Source: Salvator merianae (Eukaryota; Chordata; Lepidosauria; Squamata; Teiidae). From it: DNA of 64,000 nt. Both the position numbers and the translations under genes were made by a program. A model generated the notes under the pieces. That model was given only the letters and a program-made list of their open reading frames with translations. It ran no database searches and was not told the DNA's origin. Below are positions 11,212-22,000 of the stretch, piece after piece (within the stretch, counting starts at the first letter, position 1; the number at the start of each line of letters is the position of its first letter). Location of the stretch: contig QVOM02000023.1 in the NCBI GenBank assembly GCA_003586115.2, positions 10,124,853 through 10,188,852 of the forward strand, given 5' to 3'.

Positions 11212-12463
11212 GGTGTTTTTCCTGGATCTTACAGTTGATACAATTCTGCAACGGTTATGCCACCGTAAGCTCGACCCGGTTACCGGGGAAAGGTGAGCCA
11301 TGCGAGCGTAACCTTGTCGGGATGACTCGTAAAATTAAATTAAATGTAGCCTGGTAGATGGGTGATTTGGAGCCGGTGTTAGGTCACCTAGTAAACCGAA
11401 AGTCCCACAATGGTGTCAGGATGGGGCCCTGCTGGGGCACTGGTAAAACCTGGAATGCCAAGGGGCTTAGGGAACTGTCCAGCGTTTGAATGATGTGCTG
11501 GCTCAATCCTGCTTTCGAAAGGGCAGTCAATCTCTTATGTATCATAGCAAGATGCATTTTTGTCCATTTTGTTATTATTAGCCATTTAGGCATAGTCACT
11601 TCTATGCAGAGTGGTGCAAGGAAACGGCAGGCCACTACAGGTTGCTGATGGAGCATCTGTTAGCCCTTTGACACTGGCCCACATTAGCCCACCTGGGGGG
11701 GAGTTCACGTGGTGGACCCCCGCCAAAGGGTTTGCCCCCTTTTAGGATCACATTAGCCTGGGCTGTATGTCCAGAGGTGTCATTTATGCAGAGCCAATTT
11801 CAGTAAATCTATTTTGCTTGTTTTTGGAAACGGTCTATATTGTGTGTTTGGGTGGGGGGAGCTTTTGCTGTCTTTGCCAAAGGCCTATGCCATACTTAGC
11901 TACACCCCCCCCCCGAACTCCCCTTCGAAATCTGCAATCCCCAAATGGATAGGGCGAGCGAGAGAAGCCTTTTAATCCTGCACCCAGGTGACAGGGAACA
12001 AGCTGTGTGCTTAAGTTGCTTCCCTCTCTACCCCTTCTAAACCTGGATGGAAACTAACAGAAATATGACACCCATGTGATACCTGAGCTCACCTAGCATC
12101 AAGCACCCCAGCCGTCTCCTTTGGCTTGTTTTTAGCTGTGCCGAGGCGTCTCCTTGTAGATCAGACTGCCAGGTGGCTACTGTGGCTAACGGCCTTCCTC
12201 TGGCCTGTCACACCCCTAGGTACCACACTCTGTTCAAACCGGCTGCATCCAAGGAAGCCAACGAGCGTCTCCTCGTTCATCCCCGGGACCAGGAAGAAGC
12301 CGTGAAGAGCAAGGTGGAGGCTTATTTCAGACTCTCCAGCGACCTGGAGAACTTCTTCGAAGACGCCATTATTATTAATGCCGACCAGGACCCCCAGACG
12401 GTCTTTGAGTACCTCGAAAGCTACATTGTCAATCCTCTGCCGAACACGTCGCGAGGTTTCTGA
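11212..12463 (+). CDS. AK8: Adenylate kinase 8, last two coding exons (partial gene)
   Basis: AK8 is a tandem-domain nucleoside monophosphate kinase linked to cilia and flagella; these are its last ~107 residues, the end of the second kinase domain. Exon 11212-11292 follows an acceptor after a pyrimidine-rich tract (tag ends 11211) and ends in AG|gtgagc. It encodes VFFLDLTVD and the LID-type segment HRKLDPVTGER. Exon 12220-12463 follows cccctag and completes the split Arg codon. It encodes YHTLFKP, an acidic helix (SSDLENFFEDA), then NADQDPQTVFEYLES and NPLP, and stops with TGA at 12461. The order RKLDPVTGERYH then DQDP.TVFEY matches the AK8 C-terminus as I recall it. The reading frame runs across the junction without a break. 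Earlier exons are not visible in 1-11211, so the upstream intron is longer than 11 kb, as expected for this long gene. The final residues (NTSRGF) differ from the mammalian end. Confidence 0.9.
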
Positions 12464-12614
12464 GCAGGCAGGTGATACCTTTGGCCTCCGTGGTAGGGAA
12501 CGCGGAGCTGAGACTCATTTTATGTTCCCTGAAGCGTCTGAGGTAGAACGCTGGCTTGGCTTTAAACTCTCCCCTTTCTCCCTGCAGAAGATCAGAGGGC
12601 TAAACCCCTGCTAA

Positions 12615-12620
12615 AATAAA
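12615..12620 (+). terminator. AK8 poly(A) signal
   Basis: AATAAA lies about 150 bases after the AK8 stop codon, giving a short 3' UTR (12464 to about 12640). It is the first canonical hexamer downstream on the coding strand. Confidence 0.65.
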
Positions 12621-14179
12621 GAGGAGGCTCCCTGCCTAACTGTACAAACTCATCGGGGGAGAATATCCCATTAGGCTAGAGCCCACGCCCCGATTGCCTT
12701 TGGGCTTCACAATGGCCGTTTCAAAGGCTCAAGTCTTGACCATCACATCCAAAGTATGTAGACAGGTCTCTGTTCTTACTCTCCAGGTAGTCTAGTGACA
12801 GAAGGAAGGAAAATTCTTCCCCTCAATCTGTCCTCTGCTGCCTTGGTGGTTTGTTGAGCTGTAATTCCATTTTCTCTTCCTTGCATTAAAAGCGTTCTGC
12901 CACTCCAGCCTCCCAGCAGAACTTCTTCCAACACCCAACAATTTTTGCACCACGAAAGTGGAATGATGCCAGTGATGCGTCCGGAAGTGGGACGTGTGAG
13001 GTGAAGATAAAGAGCCTTCAAGGGAAGTCATAAGTTACCAGAAGGCCGTTGGCATCATGGGTGGAAGGCATCCGTGTTATTTCAGGGCTAGACAGATGTT
13101 TGTGGAGAAGATCTCTTGGCGAAGGTCTCCTGTGGGAGGACACCGGCATTTGTTCTTGAGGATTATCACCTCATGTCTCCACTGAAAGACCCACACAGGG
13201 AATCCACAGCTTGTCATACTCAGGTTGGACTCTGCTGGGTCAGCAGAAGCTTCTTAGAAGCTTCTCAGCTTCTTTGGAGGCTAGAACGTCTTCTGTGATT
13301 TTGCTCCTCATCTTGAGGGTAAGCCAGGGGTGCTTAACTATGGCACTCCAGATGTTCTCAACCTGTATCTCCCCTCTTTCTTGCCACTGGCCAGATTGTT
13401 TGGGGCTGATGGCAGTTTAGTTCAGGAACAGTTGATGGGCCACAGCTGAGCAACCTTGGGCTAAGCCAACCATCTTATGGATCTTGAGATGGTCATCAGT
13501 CTGGCCAAAGAAGAGCCAGGTGAGCAGGAAGCTTTGTCCTCGCTAGACAAATACAGCTATAAGAGCTTCCACTGAAGTCCTCTCGTCCTCTAGAGGAGTA
13601 GTCCTCAAACCTGGGCCTCCAGATGTGCTTGGCCTACAGCTGGGACTTGTAGTTTAGTTTAGCAACATCTGGAGGCCCAGGTTTTAGAAGCACTCCTCTG
13701 GAGGACACAGGAACCAGGAATGACGTCAGCCTTTCGGCAAAATCCGGGCCATTGCTTCACCTTCTGGTCTATCTGGACCACTTACTTGGCTCTCATTGGC
13801 TGCCTTATCTTGGCCCCTGGGCTTCCAACTACCCCATGACCAGCACACTTGCCTGGGATACAATCCCCAGCAAGGAGGCCAAGCTCCAAGTCAGCTGTAG
13901 GACCTGTTTTCTCTTCCTTTGCCCCTCAGCCCAACCAGTGGCTCCCTTAGTAACCCAGGAAGGCCGCCGGCTTCTGCTCCTGCTTCGCTCCGGTTACACC
14001 TGACCTAGTCTAACCCCAGAGCCAGACGGCATGACATCAGCACAGCCCTGAAAAAAAAAAAAGAGAGAGAGAGGCTTGCAGCGGCTCGACCTCCGGGTAT
14101 TTGTGACGGGTTTCCCCTTACCTCAACAGCTGCCTTCCCCCCTCTCTGAATGCTTGTAAAGAAACATGGCCGTTCCTGC

Positions 14180-14390
14180 GCATAAATTGGAAGAGCTGGT
14201 ATTAATAATAAATGGAGGGTACATCTTGCTAATATCACCTCCATCAGAGTGTTCCTACTAAATATTGATAGGCAAAACGGTTCGGCCACATATTTAAATA
14301 CTGTTTGCCGTGCAAGCGAGGGTACAAAAGGGACAGTGGCTCTTTAATTAGACAGGTACATCGGCTTAATTAATTTCGCCGAAAAGCCTT
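14180..14390. promoter_or_regulatory. Enhancer-like conserved noncoding candidate
   Basis: Unique block with GGTATTAATAATAAATGG, TACTAAATATTGATAGGC, CATATTTAAATACTG, CTTTAATTAGACAGG and GGCTTAATTAATTTCG. It ends at the (CTTTT)n tract. Confidence 0.45.
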
Positions 14391-14392
14391 TC

Positions 14393-14456
14393 TTTCTTTT
14401 CTTTTCTTTTCTTTTCTTTTCTTTTCTTTTCTTTTCTTTTCTTTTCTTTTCTTTAA
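14393..14456 (+). repeat. (CTTTT)n microsatellite
   Basis: A nearly pure pentanucleotide run of about 12 units. Confidence 0.95.
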
Positions 14457-14634
14457 CCCTCCCCCCAACCAATCCTTTCATCTATTTGCATCTGCAATAT
14501 TAGTTCTGCTCAGCCAGTTGCAGGGAAACCACAGAGCCGAAAGCGGCGCATTGAGATGCAGCCGGTGGGTCCACCCGCAGGGGCCGGGGGTCAGCGGTCT
14601 GCTCCCTGGGGGGGCTTCCGCCGGGGCCCGGAGT

Positions 14635-14945
14635 GCAAGCCGTCAGGGTTAGCAGAACATGCTAATACTCTTGTAAGATTCTCCCTCAGAAACAACTAAA
14701 ACAATTGACACTCGTTTAATTACTGGAAAACGAAAGGGGCCCTCGCATCCGCTTTGCATAGTAAGAGGCCTGGTTAATGCTAGAAAGGTTCTGCAGCCGG
14801 GGGAAGGAATTAGGCTTTTATAATTGGGAGCCGCGGCTCTCAGACCAATTTGGGTCCTAGCTTACGCTGGATTAGCATCTGATGCGGGCCAAATAAACAT
14901 TTGGCAACCTGGTTAATAAGGAGTCCGGTTAGGTTTCTCGGATGC
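14635..14945. promoter_or_regulatory. Strong enhancer-like conserved noncoding candidate
   Basis: Unique 300-bp block with ACATGCTAATACTC, AAACAATTGACACTCG, GTTTAATTACTGG, GCTTTGCATAG, GGTTAATGC, CTTTTATAATTGGG, GGATTAGCATC and GGTTAATAAGG. It has no repeat signature and no protein-like frame. Confidence 0.48.
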
Positions 14946-15377
14946 CCGGGCACGGAGAGCTCTTAGGGCGCCTCGTTCCCTATACGGCTCTCTCGTGGCA
15001 TCTCCAAGAGCTGTATTTCCAAAGCTCTGTTAGCTGGTGGGGGGTTGGCCCCTTCTGATCCAGAAATCAGAATACACAGCATGCCAAGAGAAATGAAGAC
15101 TGCGCCTGGTAGTGGAGGGTGGGAAATCTTCTCAATGGCTTCTTGTAGATATTAAATAGCATACAGTAGGGAAAGGAATACTGCTGCCGCCCACCCCCAG
15201 CAAAATGGCCAGGGACCTGATCTACAGTGTGCCAGCTCCACCCTTTAATCGCCAACCTTGCAGGCAGAAGCTGGATTCCTGCCACACAGGGCTCCCCTCC
15301 CCTCAAGAAGATACCATGGGTGGCAGTGTGAAAAGTAACGAGGAAGCTGACCGATGGAGAACCTCATGCAGGAACAT

Positions 15378-15612
15378 GAGAATATAAGAGGAGCTCTGCA
15401 GGATCAGGCCACAGCCCTGCAAATGACCCTCAGAGGCATCCTGCCCGTCCCTCCAACCTGAATGTGCTACTTAGGCATCCATTCTAGAGGAGCTCTGCTG
15501 GATCAGGCCACAGCCCATCTAGCTTGGCATCCCATCTCACATAGTGGCCCACCAGATGCTTCTGGGCATCCCAAGCAGAAGACGAAGGCAAAACCTTCAC
15601 CTGCGACTCCAT
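15378..15612 (-). mobile_element. Two CR1 LINE 3' ends in tandem
   Basis: Both read GAGGAGCTCTGCNGGATCAGGCC (starts 15388 and 15488), the complement of the CR1 3' end. The first copy lacks its middle. The second runs through CACCAGATGCTTCTGGGC and CCTTCACCTGCGACTCC. Confidence 0.7.
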
Positions 15613-15959
15613 TTCTGGCCTTTAAGGGAGCCAAGATGTTAGTCTTTGGTTCTCAACTGCTTTCAACCCGAGAAGCTTAGAGATTCTAAGTTAGAGATTC
15701 TAAGATTCCCCTCCAGGTTTCCCAACCTTCCCCTGGGGCACCCTTCGGCATCTTCCATCCCTCCGTCCCTGGATAACACATGGCCGCTGTCTTGGTGACA
15801 AATGGGTCTTAAAGGCCGGCTCCTGCATCCCATCTGCTGCCCTGACTGCCAAGCAGAATCCAGTATTTTGCTCTCCTGCCCGAAGAATCAGATGTTAGAC
15901 AGCCGTCCTCCGCTCTGCGAAGAAGCACGTTACCCCAGTACACAAATCGGTGTGTTTCT

Positions 15960-15965
15960 TTTATT
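15960..15965 (-). terminator. Distal poly(A) signal candidate for GTF3C4
   Basis: AATAAA on the minus strand within AAATAAAAGAAACACACC, at the end of an AT-rich, repeat-poor block. The setting is like a mammalian-style cleavage site, but usage is inferred. Confidence 0.4.
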
Positions 15966-17889
15966 TAGAAACGGATTCACATAACAGTGCGACTATTGCA
16001 GTATACAAAAAACACGTTTACAAAAAAGGTCATCCATATATACAGCAGGAATATTCACAATAGCAACACTGTCCCACAAGGGAACTGGAAAATACTAGGA
16101 ACCAGAGTACTTTATCACAGTGCCTTCATCCTGCTAACTTGGTAACATCAGACCCAGCTAGTTAATGGCCTTCCCTAAAACACACTGGTTTTTTAAAAAT
16201 TATTATTATTATTATTTAAAGACATAAAAGCCCTAACTAGGTAGAAGGAACGACACCTTAATCATACCCACGCATTGCATCACAATGTTTTACAGGGCTC
16301 GGAAGAGCCGCTGAGTCTCTCGAACTTCAAAATTATCAATGCACAGAAACACACTGATGTGATCTTTTACGCTGAACCGGCAGAGGGATTAATGTCTTTA
16401 CAAAAGACTTCCTTGGGATTGACAGTTTAGTAGCTAAAGCCAACTTTAATTATTTTTTGTAGAACTGGGGCGAAAAAAAAGGTCTACTTTTCAAATATAA
16501 TTCAACATTAAGCCACCTTTGCGTTCAATATTAAGGACCAGCATGTCTGAGTGTTTGGCTCGTACCACCAAGGCAGCTGTACCTGCAGTAATATAGCTGT
16601 GGTTTTCCTCCCAGGTCAGTCTCACAGTGCTCTCTGGTCCAACATCTCTCACTGGACAACTGTCCCCCAACTCTAAGCCCCCCCGCCCTGGAGCAACGTT
16701 CCCAAGTACGATATCCCCCCATGGGCGACGTTCTCTGAATCCAACATTCCCCTCGGCTGATGTGTCCCTGAGCAGGATGCTTTTAGGATGACAGGAGCCC
16801 CATTTCTTGGGGGAATTAACCAAGTTAATTCATTCACCTGAATTGCTGCCGTCTGAATTCCCAGTGTGGCCTGCAAAGGCTGCGGTCAGTGTGGATCAGG
16901 TTTGGCCCTGGTTCACCCACACCCGGCACTTCCTGCCTTAAGGATATAATGTTCCTTGACTCCCAGGATGAAAAGCAAAGAACTGTATTTGGAGAACCCG
17001 GGAAGGAGGCAAAGCCCGCCTCTGTCCTGGCGTTAGGGAACTAGGCTTCTCCTGGCAAGAATCCCTCAGGGAGGGACAGGTAACACAATCTTGGCATGTA
17101 GATGCTGCAGTGGTGGACAGATTGCAGCAATGTCCAGCCACATTTCTGAGCTCCCCCGGCCGGTCTTCAGTCAAGCGGTCTCCCTGCTAAAGGGTAAGGG
17201 CCCTTAACCAAAGGCAGTTGTCGTACCTGTGTTGCAGCTTCCCAAATAGAAGAAGTACTGGGGAAAAAACCTGCAGTACTTTGTAAAAATCCTGGAGGCT
17301 TCTACAAGTCCCTCCAGGACCTTAATCTTCCTCTATGAGCTCTTGGGCTGCTGTTGGGCAGAAGCTGGAGCAGAGAGATCAAGGGCCTGACCAAGCCCAA
17401 ACATTGTTACTCTGCAAGATTCCAGAATTCCAGAGATTCCTGTCATTGGCAGGTATCTCATCTGGCAGACCCTGAAGGAGGGGTGGCAATCTCTCCCTGA
17501 TACAGTCCTCAACTGAAGCGGGAACAGAAAATAGCCTTCAAGAATTAAACTGACAGCAGGACTCGGAGCAAAAATGCTTTTGCGGTTTCTCAGGATAATG
17601 GAGGAAAGATGGATCCGAAAGGACTCGATACAAACTCGGGTTGAGAAACTGAAAAAGGAACAAATTTCAGAATTCTGGCCTACTGTCTCTCTCTCCCCAC
17701 CACTACACTTCATCTCTCTTTCTCTCTCTCGGCCAATGCGGATGCTAGGTTTTTAATTCTCCTTTGGAATAATAAAATAGAAAGCAGAGATTCTGTTGAT
17801 CCTATAAAGGGCAGCTGATACCCAGTCCCAGCGCTGTGCTTGGCCTACATCTGACCTATCCCCCACCCAATCTATCATGGCAGTTTAGA

Positions 17890-18085
17890 TTTCTTTAGTC
17901 GTGCTGAGTGATGGTGTTCACTTCTGTTCGCTTGCCTCTCTCCCTCGGTCTCACCATGGCAAGAACACATTGTTCAATATTTAATTAGCCTTTTACACTG
18001 TTTTAATCCAATTAACCCAGTATATTATCTAATGCAGACTATTAGGTCCTCTCAATAAGCCATGAATAGCAGCAATGCTTCGTGA
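17890..18085. promoter_or_regulatory. Enhancer-like conserved noncoding candidate
   Basis: CATTGTTCAATATTTAATTAGCC, TTTTAATCCAATTAACCC and ATTATCTAATGCAG with a SOX-like ATTGTT core. It lies inside the inferred GTF3C4 3' UTR, so it could be UTR conservation instead of an enhancer. Confidence 0.42.
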
Positions 18086-18704
18086 TGGTGAGAGGTGGAT
18101 TATATATATATATTGCATCCTAAACCCAAAGGTCACAATACAATCACTTTAAAGAAAGCAGCTGATCTGAGCTAAGAAACGGGTTTAGTTAGGTTAATTT
18201 GGAAGTCGGAAGTTTCCATCTGATGAGACAAGAGTGAATTGGCACAGGAGTTTGTGTAACTAAACTTTGGAATGTATTGACTGCCCAACTCTTATCACAA
18301 TCAAGAATTTTTCTATCTGTAATTGGAGGAAAAAATGGAGTCTGTGCAGGGTTCGGGCCCAAGCCTTGGTGAAAGACTGGAAGACAATGAGACCCTGACA
18401 TAAATCCGGTGATCAGAAGGGAGAACCCAACTGCAAGCAAAAACCGATTGGCAGGAATAGAGGAATATGGATCCCTGCTACTGATAAACTGGGTCTTTGC
18501 ATGAAATGCCTCGTTGCTAACAGAGTTCTATTAATGTTTTTAAAAACTTCCAACTTCCTGATTTTGAAACAGCAGTGTCCAATTCTCTGGTATGCAACAG
18601 TGCAATCCAGTTGCCATTCCTTGCAGCAGTGAATGGTTGCTTTTTCTTGGAGAGTACAAGACACTTTTAATTATTCTGAAAACCCACACGGTATTTCTAA
18701 TCAC

Positions 18705-18710
18705 TTTATT
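18705..18710 (-). terminator. Proximal poly(A) signal candidate for GTF3C4
   Basis: TTTATT on the plus strand reads AATAAA on the coding strand, 335 bases after the stop codon. Confidence 0.4.
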
Positions 18711-19044
18711 GTTCCTAGCATCGCAAGTGCCACTGTTTGCTAGACATTAACCACGGAGTCCTGCTGATCATTATTCTATCGATCCACCAAGAAGCAGCTC
18801 CTATCCTTCTAATAAAGACGCCATACTGCCAAACGACCAGGGGTTGGTGTGTATCACAGTCCGATTCCAGACCTCACTTGCCGAACAGAAATGAGTCAAA
18901 CACAAGTGATTCAATCAGGCTAGGAAGGGTAATTGTTTCTCGTCTTCTCTCTGAACAGTGCCACACTGGTACCTCTGGACAGTTCCTAGGCTGTGTAGTG
19001 CTCTGGGCATTAAAAGTCTCTAATTTCCCTTCTTGAGCCGTTCT

Positions 19045-22000
19045 CTAGAAGACAGGAGAGTCGCAGAAAGTACAAGGCCCTTGAAGTAACCGCCTGATCC
19101 ACTCGGGATCTGAAACAGAGAAAATAAGGCCGACAGCTGAGATGAGGAAAACTGGCAAGAGAGAAAGGATCAATTAAGAGACAAAACAACTTCAAATACT
19201 CCTGTGTCACAAAATTAGCAGAAGAGGGCAACTTTTTATTGGGAAGTGTTGTTGCGGGGGGCGGGGGGGATCCCTCTTATATTTCAAATGCTCCTGTGTC
19301 ACAAAATTAGGTGAAGAGAACAACTTTTCATCAGCAAAAAAAGATAAAAATACAGAAAATTATCCCTGTAATATTCAAGGTGTGTAGAAATGAGCCTCTT
19401 TTCTCACATCACCCACCCTCTAGTGCAGAACTCCTGCCTGATGCAAGAGGGAATCAGTCTTCAGCCTACATCTTTGCACAGATTTTCATAAACCCGGCAT
19501 CAACCCTGCCCCAAATGCTTACCTTCTGGGGTTGGATGCCGAGCGATGCTGTCTCGAAGCAAGCATCTTCTATACACCAAACTCTGGCAGGATTGGTAGG
19601 TCAGAAAGCACCTGCGAACATGGGAGAAGGAAGAAAAGGTTTGGGAATGTGTTGGGTGCTTTTAAGAATGCTATCTACCTGCCCACTGAACGCCTGCCCC
19701 CCCCCCAGCACAGTGCAATCAAAGAGCACCGATAGAATGTTGTTTTGTTTCTATCCGTCTATCATCCCACACTGCTTGCAGAAGCAGAGAAAAGGCATTA
19801 TCACAGCAGCTGCACCGGGCAATTTCGAGCCAGTAATTAGCTTTTCAGATGTTCAGCAACACTCTTTGCATGTGCTGTCCACATATTTACTTAATGGACA
19901 GAGGGGAAACGCAGCTGCCGGTTTTCATCTGGTCTCCACACAAACAGTGGAAGATGAGAAGCATAGGGATGCAGGGTCCCTAAGCTACCTATCTGATCTG
20001 CAGCTATTGCAAGATGCTCAAATTAGTAAGCTGGCCATCTTCACTGCCTGTATTTATTTCCTTGAGACATTCACGTAGAGATGTGCAAATTTTAGATTTC
20101 TTAATTACCTCTCTTTCAACCCATTTTAGGCCCTCAAAAAAGCTTACAGAACAAATCACAAATTTCACAAAAGCAAGAAAAAACTCTAGGACAATCAAAG
20201 CAGAACATGTTTCAAAAGAGAATCCAAAGTGTGCTGATTTACAGGGACGAGTGAACAGAAAATACCAGTAAAATTGATAGGGAAAGCACCTCTGGGTGCT
20301 AAATTTCCCCCACAGGCACTATTTGGTCTTCCAAAGAGACATTTTGGTATTTTTTTGTGAACGTCAGGTTAGAATCCGGTTTGCCTGCAACGCTCAGGCC
20401 TCTAGCATTCGGAAGATCAGGACGCACAACCCAACTATATTCTACGCCTGTGTCCAGAACAATACCTTGCAGGGGTCATCCAAGCCCATTCTGTACATTT
20501 AAATCTACGTGGAGGGACCCAGTGGACCCTCTCAGAGCCAGGCTTACCTGAGCCAAATGTGTCCATTCGAGCAAACGGCCTGCTTGCGATCTGTAAACGG
20601 CAGGATTTCCTTGCAAAGGCTGCAGCGTTCCGGGAAAGTCTGCCGATTCATTTTCTTTAAGATATGCCCAATCAGCACCTGGGAACAGACACACAGCAGT
20701 CGTGCTTATAGGAAGAGGCAACTGCCTGCTGGAAAGGTGGGGAAATTTCAGAGAACAAGGGAAGCTGTCTTCTGAAAAGCTCCAAGATGCAGCCTCCGCC
20801 TGCAACTTTCTCTAAAACTGGAATGCGATGCAATGAAAAAAAGACATCGGCTGCAAGCTTGGCAGATACAGATTGAATGAATTCGCCACATCATTTGCTG
20901 CTCAGGTAGGCTGAGGAACTTAATTGCCCAACCCGCGATGGCTGAGAGCAAACAGAGCGAGAAGCTTTGCTTCAAAGGACGTGCTCCCCTTCTGAGAACA
21001 TGAGAAAACGGTTCTGAACACTCTTTCTTGTCTCACAGGAGTTTCAAATCTTAAACTATCCTGGAAGCTGTAAAAAAACAAAACCCAGGATTGCAGCCAC
21101 CACAGAATTGCATGATCGTCTTTTATTTGGAAATTCTTTTCTCTATCGCACAACACCAGGACCAGGGGGCACTCTATGAAGCTGATGGGCAGGAGAGTCA
21201 GGACCACGAAGGGGATGCTGGACTAGATGGGCTGTGGCCTGATCCAGCAGGGCTCCTCTTATATTCTTATCTAGAATGGACGCCCAGGTACCACCTCCAG
21301 GGTGGGGAAACAAGCAGGATGCCTCTGAAGGCCATTTGCAGGGAGCTGAGAGCAGGTGAAGTCTTTGCCTTCATCTTCTGCTCGAGGTACCCATAAGCCA
21401 TTGCTGGACCGCTAGGTGAGACAGGAGGCCGGACTAGATGGGCTGGACTAGTTGTGTGTCAAGTGGACTGACCCATTCCCAAGACCCAGAGGTTCAAGAC
21501 GACTTACCCTCGCCGTCCTGTCATCGTAGCTCTCGTCGGACATTAAGAAGTCACAGACTCCCCGTGTGGGAATGCTGGTGTTCTCCGTAATCCAGGTGTG
21601 CAGGTAGACTTCCCCCAACACTCGCTTCATATGTTCCCGCGTCAAATGCATTTCCACGGCTTCGATCTGGGCCTGGATTTCAGGCAGCTTGTCTTCCACT
21701 GGCTCCACCGCCTCGTCTGCACCGGCCTGTTTGCTGGTTTCGCTGAGACTCCTTCCCTTGCTACCTGGTTTTAGAGCGGCTTCATCCTGCTGGTGCTCCT
21801 CGCTGCTGCCCGCCCCCGGAGAGTAGGCTATTAAGACCTTCGTGTCCTCGTAACTTGGCCGCCAGAGGACCTCTGAGGGCGCCTTCTGCAGCGACTGGTA
21901 CAAAACCCGCAGCATGAACAGTTTGAAGCGCCAAAAATACGTGGCCCCGGAGCTCTCGATCTTTTTATCCAAGGCCTCCTGCAGGAAATGCGGGATGTGC

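Larger units (their letters stand above)
12640..15940. other. AK8-GTF3C4 intergenic interval
   Basis: No coding exon is recognised. It contains two enhancer-like blocks, a (CTTTT)n tract and two CR1 fragments (listed separately). The stretch 12780-14000 shows nothing I can name apart from a weak inverted pair near 13610-13690 (GGGCCTCCAGATGTGC against CATCTGGAGGCCCAGG). Confidence 0.6.
15940..19044 (-). other. Probable long GTF3C4 3' UTR
   Basis: About 3.1 kb after the GTF3C4 stop holds no recognisable exon and few repeats. On the minus strand it ends in an AT-rich tract with AAATAAAAG. A nearer hexamer (18705) offers a shorter end. The extent is inferred; transcript ends were not available. 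Confidence 0.4.

Noticed and set aside
19311..20078. 255-codon plus-strand open frame
   Set aside because: It runs antisense through GTF3C4 exon 4 and parts of its introns; composition is not protein-like.
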